From JAICYJ01 sp036263035 (lineage in GTDB: Bacteria; Actinomycetota; Thermoleophilia; Gaiellales; JAICJC01): 10,920 nucleotides of DNA. The stretch covers positions 1 to 10,920 of the forward strand of contig DATAHR010000001.1 of NCBI GenBank assembly GCA_036263035.1. Reading direction: 5' to 3'. Under the pieces are notes generated by a model that saw nothing but the letters and a program-made list of their open reading frames with translations, did no database searches and was not told the origin of the DNA. The translations under genes were made by a program, and so were the position numbers. The stretch's first letter is position 1. Each line of letters opens with the position of its first letter. This document shows positions 1 to 7,684 of this stretch, in pieces.

Positions 1-2018
<2,018 letters not shown>

Positions 2019-2039
2019 GTCCTCGTCTGTCCCTTCCGC

Positions 2040-2061
2040 GGGCCGGCCGGATCGCCGGCCC
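2040..2061 (-). promoter_or_regulatory. Hairpin in the rpsO-pnp intergenic region
   Basis: The 69-bp gap holds a GC-only inverted repeat. It can fold as GGGCCGG (2061-2055) with CCGGCCC (2046-2040) around an 8-base loop, or as GGCCGG/CCGGCC (2060-2055 with 2050-2045) around a 4-base loop. No T-run follows, so it is a poor intrinsic terminator. In E. coli, hairpins in the same gap are the RNase III processing site used in pnp autoregulation. That this hairpin has the same role is inference from position only. Confidence 0.5.
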
Positions 2062-2087
2062 ATCCTCCGATGAGCTGCCGTTGCGCC

Positions 2088-2357
2088 CTAGCGGCGCAGG
2101 CCCAGCTCCTTGATAAGGGCTCGGTAGCCCTCCAGGTCGTGCTTCTGCAGGTACGTCAGAAGCCGGCGCCGGCGGCCGACCAGCTTCAGCAGGCCGCGGC
2201 GCGAGTGGTGGTCGTGCTGGTGCACCTTCATGTGCTCCGTGAGCTCGGTGATCCGCTGGGTGAGGAGTGCGATCTGCACTCGCGTGGAGCCGGTGTCCTT
2301 TCCGTCCCGGCCGTACTTCCCAACGATCTCCTGCTTCTGGTCCTGGGTAAGCGGCAC
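2088..2357 (-). CDS. rpsO: 30S ribosomal protein S15
   Basis: Primary-binding 16S rRNA protein of the 30S platform. The 89-aa product has exactly the usual family length. The signature runs from DTGST (21-25) through VQIALLTQRI, LTEHMKVHQHDHHSRRGLLKLVG (39-61) and RRRRLLTYL (62-70). The conserved H42/D49 rRNA-contact region is present. The usual GSPEVQ segment reads GSTRVQ here, a mild substitution. The start is GTG 2357: AAGGAGG sits at 2366-2372, 8 bases upstream, and the frame's upstream extension has no S15 similarity. pnp follows 69 bp downstream on the same strand, the conserved rpsO-pnp pair. The usual upstream partner ribF is separated from it by two plus-strand genes, so rpsO needs its own promoter. 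Confidence 0.98.
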   Translation of the reverse strand: MPLTQDQKQEIVGKYGRDGKDTGSTRVQIALLTQRITELTEHMKVHQHDHHSRRGLLKLVGRRRRLLTYLQKHDLEGYRALIKELGLRR

Positions 2358-2365
2358 GCCTACCA

Positions 2366-2372
2366 CCTCCTT
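2366..2372 (-). promoter_or_regulatory. Shine-Dalgarno site of rpsO
   Basis: AAGGAGG on the minus strand, 8 bases before GTG 2357. It fixes the start of S15 and excludes the in-frame GTG that overlaps it. Confidence 0.85.
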
Positions 2373-2401
2373 GCCGTGTGCTCGTAGTCGCCTGCATCCC
2401 A

Positions 2402-2428
2402 GACCGGCGCTGGCAAGCGGCGCCGATC
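2402..2428 (-). promoter_or_regulatory. Leader hairpin upstream of rpsO, candidate S15 autoregulatory RNA
   Basis: In the minus-strand transcript GAUCGGCGC (2428-2420) pairs with GCGCCGGUC (2410-2402) around a 9-base loop. This is a 9-bp stem with one U-G wobble, which would be a C-A mismatch if read from the plus strand, so the fold favours the rpsO transcript. It ends 44 bases before the start codon. S15 is known to repress its own mRNA through leader structures that differ between phyla. Assigning this stem to that role is inference; no known class was recognised. Confidence 0.4.
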
Positions 2429-2447
2429 CGCGGTGCGGTCGCCTCGC

Positions 2448-2456
2448 AGGGTAGCA
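2448..2456 (-). promoter_or_regulatory. Possible extended -10 promoter of rpsO-pnp
   Basis: TGCTACCCT on the minus strand fits TGn-TAnnnT. Transcription would start near 2441, leaving a leader of about 84 bases that contains the 2402-2428 hairpin. No convincing -35 box lies 16-18 bp upstream. The call rests on the motif and on the need for a promoter in this divergent gap. Confidence 0.35.
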
Positions 2457-2487
2457 CAGGGGTGCTTCCACTCCCGGTCGACGCCTG

Positions 2488-2493
2488 TAGGCT
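2488..2493 (+). promoter_or_regulatory. Possible -10 box of the UXS-pepE unit
   Basis: TAGGCT fits TAnnnT and would start transcription near 2500, giving a short leader of about 23 bases that includes the AGGAGG at 2508-2513. The CTTCCA 17 bp upstream (2465-2470) is only a weak -35 match. Confidence 0.3.
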
Positions 2494-2523
2494 TGAGACA
2501 GGCAACCAGGAGGATCTGACCGC

Positions 2524-3462
2524 GTGAGCACTGCAGTCGTCACCGGAGGCGCCGGCTTTCTCGGCTCCCATCTCTGCGAGTACCTGCTCGAGCGCGACTG
2601 GCGCGTGGTCTGCCTCGACAACCTCGACACCGGCTCCCTCGAGAACGTCAAGCACCTCCGCGACGACGCCTTCCAGTTCCGCTACCACAACTGCGTCGAC
2701 TACATCGACGTGGAGGGCGAGGTGGAGGCGGTGTTCCATCTGGCCAGCCCGGCCAGCCCCGTCGACTACCTGCGCCTGCCGCTGCACACGCTGAAGGTCG
2801 GCTCCTACGGCACGCACAACGCGCTCGGCCTGGCCAAGTTCAAGCGCGCGCGGTTCCTGCTCGCCTCCACCTCCGAGGTCTACGGCGACCCCGAGGTGCA
2901 TCCGCAGCAGGAGGAGTACTGGGGCAACGTCAACCCGGTCGGCCCTCGCGGCGTGTACGACGAGGCGAAGCGCTACTCCGAGGCGATGACGATGGCGTAC
3001 CACCGCCAGCAGGGCGTGGACACCCACATCGTCCGCATCTTCAACACCTACGGGCCGCGGATGCGCCAGCACGACGGCCGCGCCATCCCCACCTTCATCC
3101 GCCAGGCGCTCCAGGGCAAGCCGCTGACGGTGTTCGGCGACGGCAGCCAGACGCGGTCGTTCTGCTACGTCGACGACCTGATCGAGGGCATCTTCCGGCT
3201 TGCGATGAGCGAGTACCACATGCCCGTCAACATCGGGAATCCGAACGAGATGACGCTGCTGGAGCTGGCCGAGCGGGTGCAGCGCGTGACCGGCACGACC
3301 TCTCCGATCGTCTTCGAGGGCCTTCCGGAGGACGACCCGAAGGTGCGGCAGCCGGACATCACCCGCGCACGCGAGATCCTCGGGTGGGAGCCGAAGGTCG
3401 GGCTCGACGAGGGGCTGCGCCGGACGCTCGACAGCCTTGGTGTGACGCCGGTCGCCGTGTGA
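2524..3462 (+). CDS. UDP-glucuronate decarboxylase-like NAD-dependent sugar epimerase/dehydratase
   Basis: Extended short-chain dehydrogenase, 312 aa, cytoplasmic. TGGAGFLG (7-14) is the NAD-binding glycine motif, LDNLDTGS (31-38) follows the second strand, and FHLASPASPVDY (71-82) is typical of UDP-xylose synthases. The active site reads TSEVYGDP (116-123), with T116 and E118, and YDEAK (145-149), the YxxxK pair. NVNPVGPR (135-142), RIFNTYGPRM (171-180) and PKVRQPDI (272-279) follow. E118 and R275 fit the Glu/Arg pair needed for decarboxylation in UXS/ArnA enzymes. The likely reaction is UDP-glucuronate to UDP-xylose; a dTDP-glucose 4,6-dehydratase-type activity is less likely. Start GTG 2524 has AGGAGG at 2508-2513. 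The stop overlaps the next start by GTGA. It points against the flanking translation genes and probably feeds cell-surface glycan synthesis (inference). Confidence 0.88.
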   Translation: MSTAVVTGGAGFLGSHLCEYLLERDWRVVCLDNLDTGSLENVKHLRDDAFQFRYHNCVDYIDVEGEVEAVFHLASPASPVDYLRLPLHTLKVGSYGTHNALGLAKFKRARFLLASTSEVYGDPEVHPQQEEYWGNVNPVGPRGVYDEAKRYSEAMTMAYHRQQGVDTHIVRIFNTYGPRMRQHDGRAIPTFIRQALQGKPLTVFGDGSQTRSFCYVDDLIEGIFRLAMSEYHMPVNIGNPNEMTLLELAERVQRVTGTTSPIVFEGLPEDDPKVRQPDITRAREILGWEPKVGLDEGLRRTLDSLGVTPVAV

Positions 3463-4139
3463 GCACGCGGCAGATCGTCGCCATGGGCGGCGGCGGGTTC
3501 TCCATGGAAGGCCGTGCACTGGACGACCACATCCTGGGACTGACCGGTAAAGCGCGGCCACGCGTCTGCTACGTGCCCACCGCCGCCGGCGACAGCCAGG
3601 AGAAGATCACCCGCTTCCACGAGGCGCTCGGCGACCGCGCGGAGACGGCGGTGCTGGGCCTGTTCTGGCGCGAGGTCTCGGACATCGACGCGTTCCTGCG
3701 GGATCAGGACGTGATCTACGTGGGCGGCGGGAACACGGCGAACATGCTGGCCGTCTGGCGCCTGCACGGCGTCGATACGGCGCTGCGGCGCGCCTGGGAG
3801 GCCGGCGTGATCCTGTGCGGGCTGTCGGCGGGAGCCAACTGCTGGTTCGAGGGCTGCTCGACGGACTCGTTCGGCGCGGGCCTGGGGCCCATGAACGACG
3901 GGCTGGGCCTGCTGCCGGGGAGCTTCTGTCCGCACTACGACGGGGAGCCGCTGCGGCAGCCGACGTACACCCGCTGGGTGGCCGAGGGCGCGCTGCCGCC
4001 CGGCTGGGCGGCCGACGACGGCGTCGGGCTGCACTTCGTGGGCACGGAGCTGCACGAGGCGATCAGCGAGCGAGACGGCGGGCGGGCGTTCCGCGTGGAG
4101 GCGATGGGCGAGACGGCGCTGGACGTGCGGCGCATCTAG
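3459..4139 (+). CDS. pepE: Peptidase E-like serine peptidase, family S51
   Basis: 226 aa, the length of enterobacterial peptidase E, which cleaves N-terminal Asp-X dipeptides in the cytoplasm. MGGGGFSME (9-17) opens the Rossmann-like fold, and RVCYVPTAAGDS (35-46) and VIYVGGGNT (85-93) follow. The nucleophile elbow is GLSAGA, with S123. D136 and H159 (in CPHYD) sit at nearly the same spacing as the Ser120/Asp135/His157 triad of Salmonella PepE. Cyanophycinase belongs to the same family but is longer. GTG 3459 is chosen because it shares GTGA with the stop of the upstream gene and the similarity begins immediately; no Shine-Dalgarno is visible, so translation is probably coupled. The stop TAG (4137-4139) interlocks with the ribF stop coming from the other strand. 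No signal peptide is seen. The exact substrate is unknown. Confidence 0.88.
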   Translation: MSTRQIVAMGGGGFSMEGRALDDHILGLTGKARPRVCYVPTAAGDSQEKITRFHEALGDRAETAVLGLFWREVSDIDAFLRDQDVIYVGGGNTANMLAVWRLHGVDTALRRAWEAGVILCGLSAGANCWFEGCSTDSFGAGLGPMNDGLGLLPGSFCPHYDGEPLRQPTYTRWVAEGALPPGWAADDGVGLHFVGTELHEAISERDGGRAFRVEAMGETALDVRRI

Positions 4140-5056
4140 ATCGTTTTCGCGCGCACCGCCGCGATATCCCGGTGCACCTGCTCCACCAGCTCCTCCACCG
4201 AGCCGTACCGCTCCTCGCCGCGCAGGCGGCGCGTGAACTCCAGATGCATCGGGGCGCCGTACAGGTCGCCGTCGAAGTCGAGCAGGTGGGCCTCGACGCG
4301 CAGGTGCTCGCGGTCGTCGGTGAAGGTCGGGTTGTACCCGACGCTGATCGCGGCGAGGTGGCTTCCCCCGGGGACGTGCGCCCGGCCGGCGTAGACCCCT
4401 GTCGCCGGGAATGCGGTGTGCGGCGAGCACTCGAGGTTCGCGGTGGCAAACCCGAGCTCGCGCCCGCGGCCGTCGCCCCGCACGATCACGCCGTCCAGCC
4501 AGGGGTGGCGCCCGAGCAGGCGCTCGGCGTGCCCCACCTCCCCGGCCGAGAGCAGGTCGCGGACGCGCGATGAGGAGACCGGCGTGCCGTCCACCTCGAC
4601 CAGCGGCGACGGCTCGGTGTCGAAGCCCAGGCGCGCCCCCGACGCTGCGAGCGTCTCGATCGTGCCCTGGGCGCGATGGCCGTAGCGGAAGTTGCTCCCG
4701 ACGATGACGTGCACGGCGTTCAGACGGTCGCGCAGCACCTCCTCGGCGAACCGCTCGTGGTCGAGGAGCGAGAACTCGTGGGTGAACGGGATCACGACCA
4801 GCTCGTCGGGCCCGAGCTGCTCGATCAGCTCCGCCCGCCGCGCGGGCGTGGACAGCTCACGCGGGGCCAGCTCCGGCCGCAGCACGCGCATCGGGTGCGG
4901 CTCGAACGTGACGACGGCCGCACGGGAGTGCCGGTCCGCCGCTGCCTCGACCGTCCTTCCGATCACCCGCTGGTGGCCGCGGTGCACACCGTCGAAGCTC
5001 CCCAGCGCAACGACGCGGGGAGCCGGATCGACCGCATCCAGGCCGGCCACGATCAC
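4136..5056 (-). CDS. ribF: Bifunctional riboflavin kinase / FAD synthetase
   Basis: Converts riboflavin to FMN and FMN to FAD. 306 aa, typical for bacterial RibF. The N-terminal adenylyltransferase half has GSFDGVHRGH (19-28), FEPHP (51-55), VGSNFRYGHRAQG (119-131) and SSSRVRDLL (161-169). The C-terminal kinase half has GRGRELGFATANLE (196-209), SVGYNPTF (238-245) and the RVEAHLLDFDGDLYG stretch (253-267) carrying the family's catalytic Glu, here E255. The kinase motif normally reads FPTAN; here Pro is replaced by Ala (A204), while Thr205 and Asn207 are kept. GTG 5056 is chosen because it overlaps the truB stop by GTGA and the longer frame upstream is low-complexity sequence antisense-like to truB. 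There is no Shine-Dalgarno, so coupling to truB is likely. The 3' end overlaps the pepE stop codon. Confidence 0.96.
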   Translation of the reverse strand: MIVAGLDAVDPAPRVVALGSFDGVHRGHQRVIGRTVEAAADRHSRAAVVTFEPHPMRVLRPELAPRELSTPARRAELIEQLGPDELVVIPFTHEFSLLDHERFAEEVLRDRLNAVHVIVGSNFRYGHRAQGTIETLAASGARLGFDTEPSPLVEVDGTPVSSSRVRDLLSAGEVGHAERLLGRHPWLDGVIVRGDGRGRELGFATANLECSPHTAFPATGVYAGRAHVPGGSHLAAISVGYNPTFTDDREHLRVEAHLLDFDGDLYGAPMHLEFTRRLRGEERYGSVEELVEQVHRDIAAVRAKTI

Positions 5057-5901
5057 GGCTGGAGCACCGCCACCGGCTGCAGGCCGTTCTCGCCGCCTCG
5101 CGCCACGGCGACCAGCTCGCCGTCGTAGACCAGGCGCACGGGCCCCGTGGTCTCCCCCGCCACCGCGCGGCCGTGGAGCACGCCGTCCCGCTCCTGCTCG
5201 GTCAGCACGCGCTCGGCCAGGTGCGGCAGCGCCTCGCGCAGGCTGCGGCACCAGGGCCCGTCCGGCTGCTGCTCGATCTGCGCCGGCGTCCCGGCCTCCT
5301 CGACGGAGAACGGGCCGACCGTGAGGCGCCGCAGCTCGGCGCAGTAGGCGCCGGCGCCGGTCGCGGTGCCGAGGTCGGCGGCGATCTGGCGGACGTAGGT
5401 GCCCTTCGAGCAGCGCACGTGGATCGTGGCGCGCTGCGCCTCCGGGTCGAACGCCTCCAGGTCGAGGGCGTCGATCCGCACCTCCCGCGGCGGCGGCGCG
5501 GTCTGCTCGCCGCGCCGCATGCGGGCGTACGAGCGCTCGCCGCCGACGCGCACCGCCGAGGCTAGCGGCACCTGCTGCATCACCATCCCGGTCATGCCGG
5601 CGGCGACGGAGCGCACGGATGCCTCGTCCGCCGTGCGGCCGCTTGGCCGCAGGTCGCCCTCGGGGTCGAGCGTCGAGGACTCGGCGCCGAACTGGACGAC
5701 CGCGCGATAGCTCTTGTCCAGTCCGGACAGGAAGGTGGCGAGGCGGGTGGCCTTCCCGGCCAGGATCAGCAGCAGACCCGTGGCGAACGGGTCGAGCGTG
5801 CCGGCGTGGCCGAGCTTGGACCCGAGCGCCGGGCGCAGCCGCCGGATCACGTCGAACGACGTCGGCCCCGCGGGCTTGTCGACGAGCAGCAACCCTGTCA
5901 C
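5053..5901 (-). CDS. truB: tRNA pseudouridine(55) synthase TruB
   Basis: Isomerises U55 in the T-arm of tRNAs. 282 aa. LLLVDKPAGPTSFDVIRRLR (4-23) is the family opening, and KLGHAGTLDPFATGLL (29-44) holds the catalytic aspartate D37. SYRAVVQFG (64-72) and the QVPLASAVRVGGERSYA stretch (110-126) follow, and CSKGTYVRQIAADLG (164-178) is the conserved second core motif. The tail (about 250-282) ends in a short PUA-like segment. GTG 5901 is placed exactly where the similarity begins. There is no Shine-Dalgarno, but TAGACT lies 7 bp before the GTG, so a leaderless transcript is likely in addition to read-through from nrnA, whose stop is 21 bp upstream. The stop overlaps the ribF start. Confidence 0.97.
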   Translation of the reverse strand: MTGLLLVDKPAGPTSFDVIRRLRPALGSKLGHAGTLDPFATGLLLILAGKATRLATFLSGLDKSYRAVVQFGAESSTLDPEGDLRPSGRTADEASVRSVAAGMTGMVMQQVPLASAVRVGGERSYARMRRGEQTAPPPREVRIDALDLEAFDPEAQRATIHVRCSKGTYVRQIAADLGTATGAGAYCAELRRLTVGPFSVEEAGTPAQIEQQPDGPWCRSLREALPHLAERVLTEQERDGVLHGRAVAGETTGPVRLVYDGELVAVARGGENGLQPVAVLQP

Positions 5902-5908
5902 GCCGCGC

Positions 5909-5914
5909 AGTCTA
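5909..5914 (-). promoter_or_regulatory. Probable -10 box of a leaderless internal promoter for truB-ribF
   Basis: TAGACT on the minus strand followed by 7 bases and then the GTG of truB. In actinobacteria this spacing places the transcription start on the start codon. No Shine-Dalgarno and no clear -35 box are present. The same hexamer at the same spacing precedes the DUF503 gene at 7632-7637. Confidence 0.55.
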
Positions 5915-5922
5915 CGGAGCGA

Positions 5923-6945
5923 TCAGGCCGCCGACTCGGCGAGCTGGCTGGCCACCTCGTCGACGATGAACTGCCGGATCTGCTCGATCGACCCCGGATG
6001 CGAGAACCCGGCCGCCTGCTTGTGCCCACCGCCCTGCGACTTCCGGGCGATCCGCGAGACGTCGATCGAGCCCCGCGACCGCAGTGAGACGCGGTTCGGG
6101 GTGACCTTCCCGTCGTCCAGCGGCACCTGCTCGCGGATCAGCGCCGCCACCTGCACGCCGTCCACCTCGCGCAGGTCGTCGATAAGCCCCTCGGTCGTCG
6201 CCTCGTCGCCCTCGACGAGCGCGAGGTCGTCCCGCGTTACGTAGCTGATCAGGAGCCGGCCGCCCTCGTAGCTCTGCATGTGCTCGAGCACCCGGCCGAG
6301 CAGGCGCTTCTTGCCGTACGGCACCGTCTCGAAGACGAGCTCGAACACCTTGTGCACGTCGGCGCCGGCCTCGACCAGGCGCGCCGCCAGCCGGAGCGCG
6401 GCCGGGCTGGTCGTGCGGTACTGGAAGCGGCCGGTGTCGGTTACGAGGCCGACGTAGAGCGCCTCGGCGACGGGCGGCGTCAGCTCGATGCCGAGCCCGT
6501 CGAACACGCGGGCCAGGATCTCGGCGGTCGACGAGGCGTGCCCGTCCACGTAGTTGACGTCTCCGAAGCGGGAGTTGTCATGGTGGTGGTCGACGTCGAT
6601 CACCTGGTCGAAGCCTGCCCGCAGCTGCTCGTGGTCGGGGCCGAGCCGAGACTCGTTCCCGCAGTCGACCGCGAGCAGCGTCCACCCGGCGGTCGAGCCC
6701 GGCTCGATCTGGCGCTCGAGGCCGTCCATGTCGAGGAAGCCGTACTCGTGCGGAAGCGGCGAGTCGGCGTGCAGGTACAGGCGCACCTGCTTGCCGGCGC
6801 CGCGCAGCGCCTGGGCCGCGGCGGACATGCTGCCGATGGCGTCGCCGTCGGGGTTCTCGTGGGACGCGATCAGGATCCGGTCGGCGGCCGCAAGTGCGGC
6901 CACCACCTCGGCGAGGTCGCGGGTCGTCGTCTCGGTATCGGTCAT
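5923..6945 (-). CDS. nrnA: DHH/DHHA1 phosphoesterase, NrnA-type oligoribonuclease / pAp phosphatase
   Basis: Degrades very short RNAs and/or dephosphorylates pAp; which activity dominates cannot be read from sequence. 340 aa. Motif I is SHENPDGDAIGS (28-39), with the N-x-D-x-D metal ligands N31, D33 and D35. Motif II is AVDCGN (92-97), with D94. Motif III is DHHHDN, beginning at D119. Motif IV is GLVTDTGRF (166-174), with D170. The DHHA1 domain ends with GGGHKQAAG (305-313). All DHH metal-site motifs are intact. ATG 6945 overlaps the rbfA stop by ATGA, and no Shine-Dalgarno is visible. The rbfA-DHH-truB order is a common actinobacterial arrangement. Confidence 0.95.
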   Translation of the reverse strand: MTDTETTTRDLAEVVAALAAADRILIASHENPDGDAIGSMSAAAQALRGAGKQVRLYLHADSPLPHEYGFLDMDGLERQIEPGSTAGWTLLAVDCGNESRLGPDHEQLRAGFDQVIDVDHHHDNSRFGDVNYVDGHASSTAEILARVFDGLGIELTPPVAEALYVGLVTDTGRFQYRTTSPAALRLAARLVEAGADVHKVFELVFETVPYGKKRLLGRVLEHMQSYEGGRLLISYVTRDDLALVEGDEATTEGLIDDLREVDGVQVAALIREQVPLDDGKVTPNRVSLRSRGSIDVSRIARKSQGGGHKQAAGFSHPGSIEQIRQFIVDEVASQLAESAA

Positions 6946-7319
6946 GTGGGGGAGTCGTCGTCGCCGCGCTGCTCCTGCGATGACGCTGGCACGACCTGAT
7001 CGATCAGCTCGCTCATACGCAGCGCGCGGTCAACGGTCTCATCATACTGGAAGATCAGCTGAGGGGTGCGCCGCAGGCGAAGCTCCCGGGCGACCCGCTG
7101 CTGCAGCACGCCATGGGCCCGCTCGAGCGCGGCCAGCGAGCGCGCGCGGCGCTTCTCGGTGCCCAGCACGCTGACGTAGACCACCGCCTGGCTGAAGTCG
7201 GTGGTGGCGCGCACGCCGGTCACCGTGACGAAGCCGATCGATGGGTCGCCGAGGCGCTCGACACCGTCGGCCAGCACCTTGCGCAGCGACTCGTTCACCC
7301 GCCGCATCCGCTCGCTCAC
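6942..7319 (-). CDS. rbfA: Ribosome-binding factor A
   Basis: Binds the 30S subunit late in assembly and helps 16S rRNA 5'-end maturation. 125 aa, the usual size. RMRRVNESLRKVLADGVERL (4-23) is the N-terminal helix, and GFVTVTGVRATTDFSQAVVYVSV (29-51) forms the beta strands. The KH-like core runs through ALERAHGVLQQRVARELRLRR (64-84) with the AxG kink (A68-H69-G70) that replaces GxxG in this family, followed by TPQLIFQYD (85-93). The tail after 112 is polar and probably disordered. GTG 7319 shares GTGA with the DUF503 stop and has its own GAGGAGG at 7327-7333, 7 bases upstream, so it can be translated independently as well as by coupling. Confidence 0.96.
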   Translation of the reverse strand: MSERMRRVNESLRKVLADGVERLGDPSIGFVTVTGVRATTDFSQAVVYVSVLGTEKRRARSLAALERAHGVLQQRVARELRLRRTPQLIFQYDETVDRALRMSELIDQVVPASSQEQRGDDDSPT

Positions 7320-7624
7320 CCGATCGCCTCCTCAACCGACACCACCTGCCAGTCCGAGCGCGACAGCTCGAACTCCTGCGACGAAAGGTAGCCGCGAGCC
7401 TGCTCGAGGGCGTGCACCGCCTCCCCCGACTCACGCCGCGCGACCACCATCACCAGCTGGGCGCGCTGCCAGAGCTCGTGATACCCGGTCTCGGCGACGG
7501 ACGCCCCGAACCGGCGCTCGAGCCTGCTCTTCACCTGCAGGAGCACCTTGCGCTTGCCCTTCAGCGATCCGTTCGCGGGCAGGTGCAGCTCGAAGCGCAG
7601 GATGCCGACGAAGCCCTCCGTCAT
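7316..7624 (-). CDS. ylxP: DUF503 / YlxP family protein
   Basis: 102 aa, the usual size of this small conserved family, whose members commonly sit between infB and rbfA; the biochemical role is not established to my knowledge. The segment GSLKGKRKVLLQVKSRLERR (19-38) with FGASVAETG (39-47) and LWQRAQLVMVVA (51-62) is the family signature. The fold is expected to be ferredoxin-like, small and soluble, with no signal peptide. ATG 7624 is chosen because similarity starts there; the same frame stays open upstream across the antiporter gene on the other strand, but without any similarity. There is no Shine-Dalgarno, while TAGACT lies 7 bp upstream, so a leaderless transcript is likely. infB, the usual upstream neighbour, is absent: the next gene is a divergent antiporter. 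Confidence 0.9.
   Translation of the reverse strand: MTEGFVGILRFELHLPANGSLKGKRKVLLQVKSRLERRFGASVAETGYHELWQRAQLVMVVARRESGEAVHALEQARGYLSSQEFELSRSDWQVVSVEEAIG
7327..7333 (-). promoter_or_regulatory. Shine-Dalgarno site of rbfA
   Basis: GAGGAGG on the minus strand, inside the end of the DUF503 gene and 7 bases before GTG 7319. It supports the GTG in the GTGA overlap as the true start. Confidence 0.8.
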
Positions 7625-7631
7625 GCGCCGC

Positions 7632-7637
7632 AGTCTA
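7632..7637 (-). promoter_or_regulatory. Probable -10 box of a leaderless promoter for ylxP-rbfA-nrnA
   Basis: TAGACT on the minus strand, then 7 bases, then the ATG of DUF503. This gene is first in its strand run and has no Shine-Dalgarno. No -35 match is visible in the GC-rich sequence upstream. Confidence 0.6.
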
Positions 7638-7671
7638 CGAGCCCGCCGGGAGCGGCCGGGGCGGCGGCAAC

Positions 7672-7677
7672 TACGAT
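7672..7677 (+). promoter_or_regulatory. Probable -10 box of a leaderless promoter for the antiporter
   Basis: TACGAT, then 7 bases, then ATG 7685. It lies back-to-back with the DUF503 promoter; the two predicted transcription starts (7624 and 7685) are about 60 bp apart. The earlier ATG 7676 overlaps this hexamer and would not be in the transcript. Confidence 0.5.
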
Positions 7678-7684
7678 GGCCCTG

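Noticed and set aside
2358..2651. Upstream extension of rpsO
   Set aside because: S15 is 89 aa from GTG 2357, which has an ideal AAGGAGG; the longer frame crosses the divergent promoter region.
3384..3458. Earlier in-frame ATG for pepE inside the UXS gene
   Set aside because: The extra 25 residues do not resemble peptidase E; the GTGA overlap start gives the family length.
5057..5251. Upstream extension of ribF to an earlier ATG
   Set aside because: The extension is antisense-like low-complexity sequence inside truB; GTG 5056 with the GTGA overlap begins exactly at the RibF similarity.
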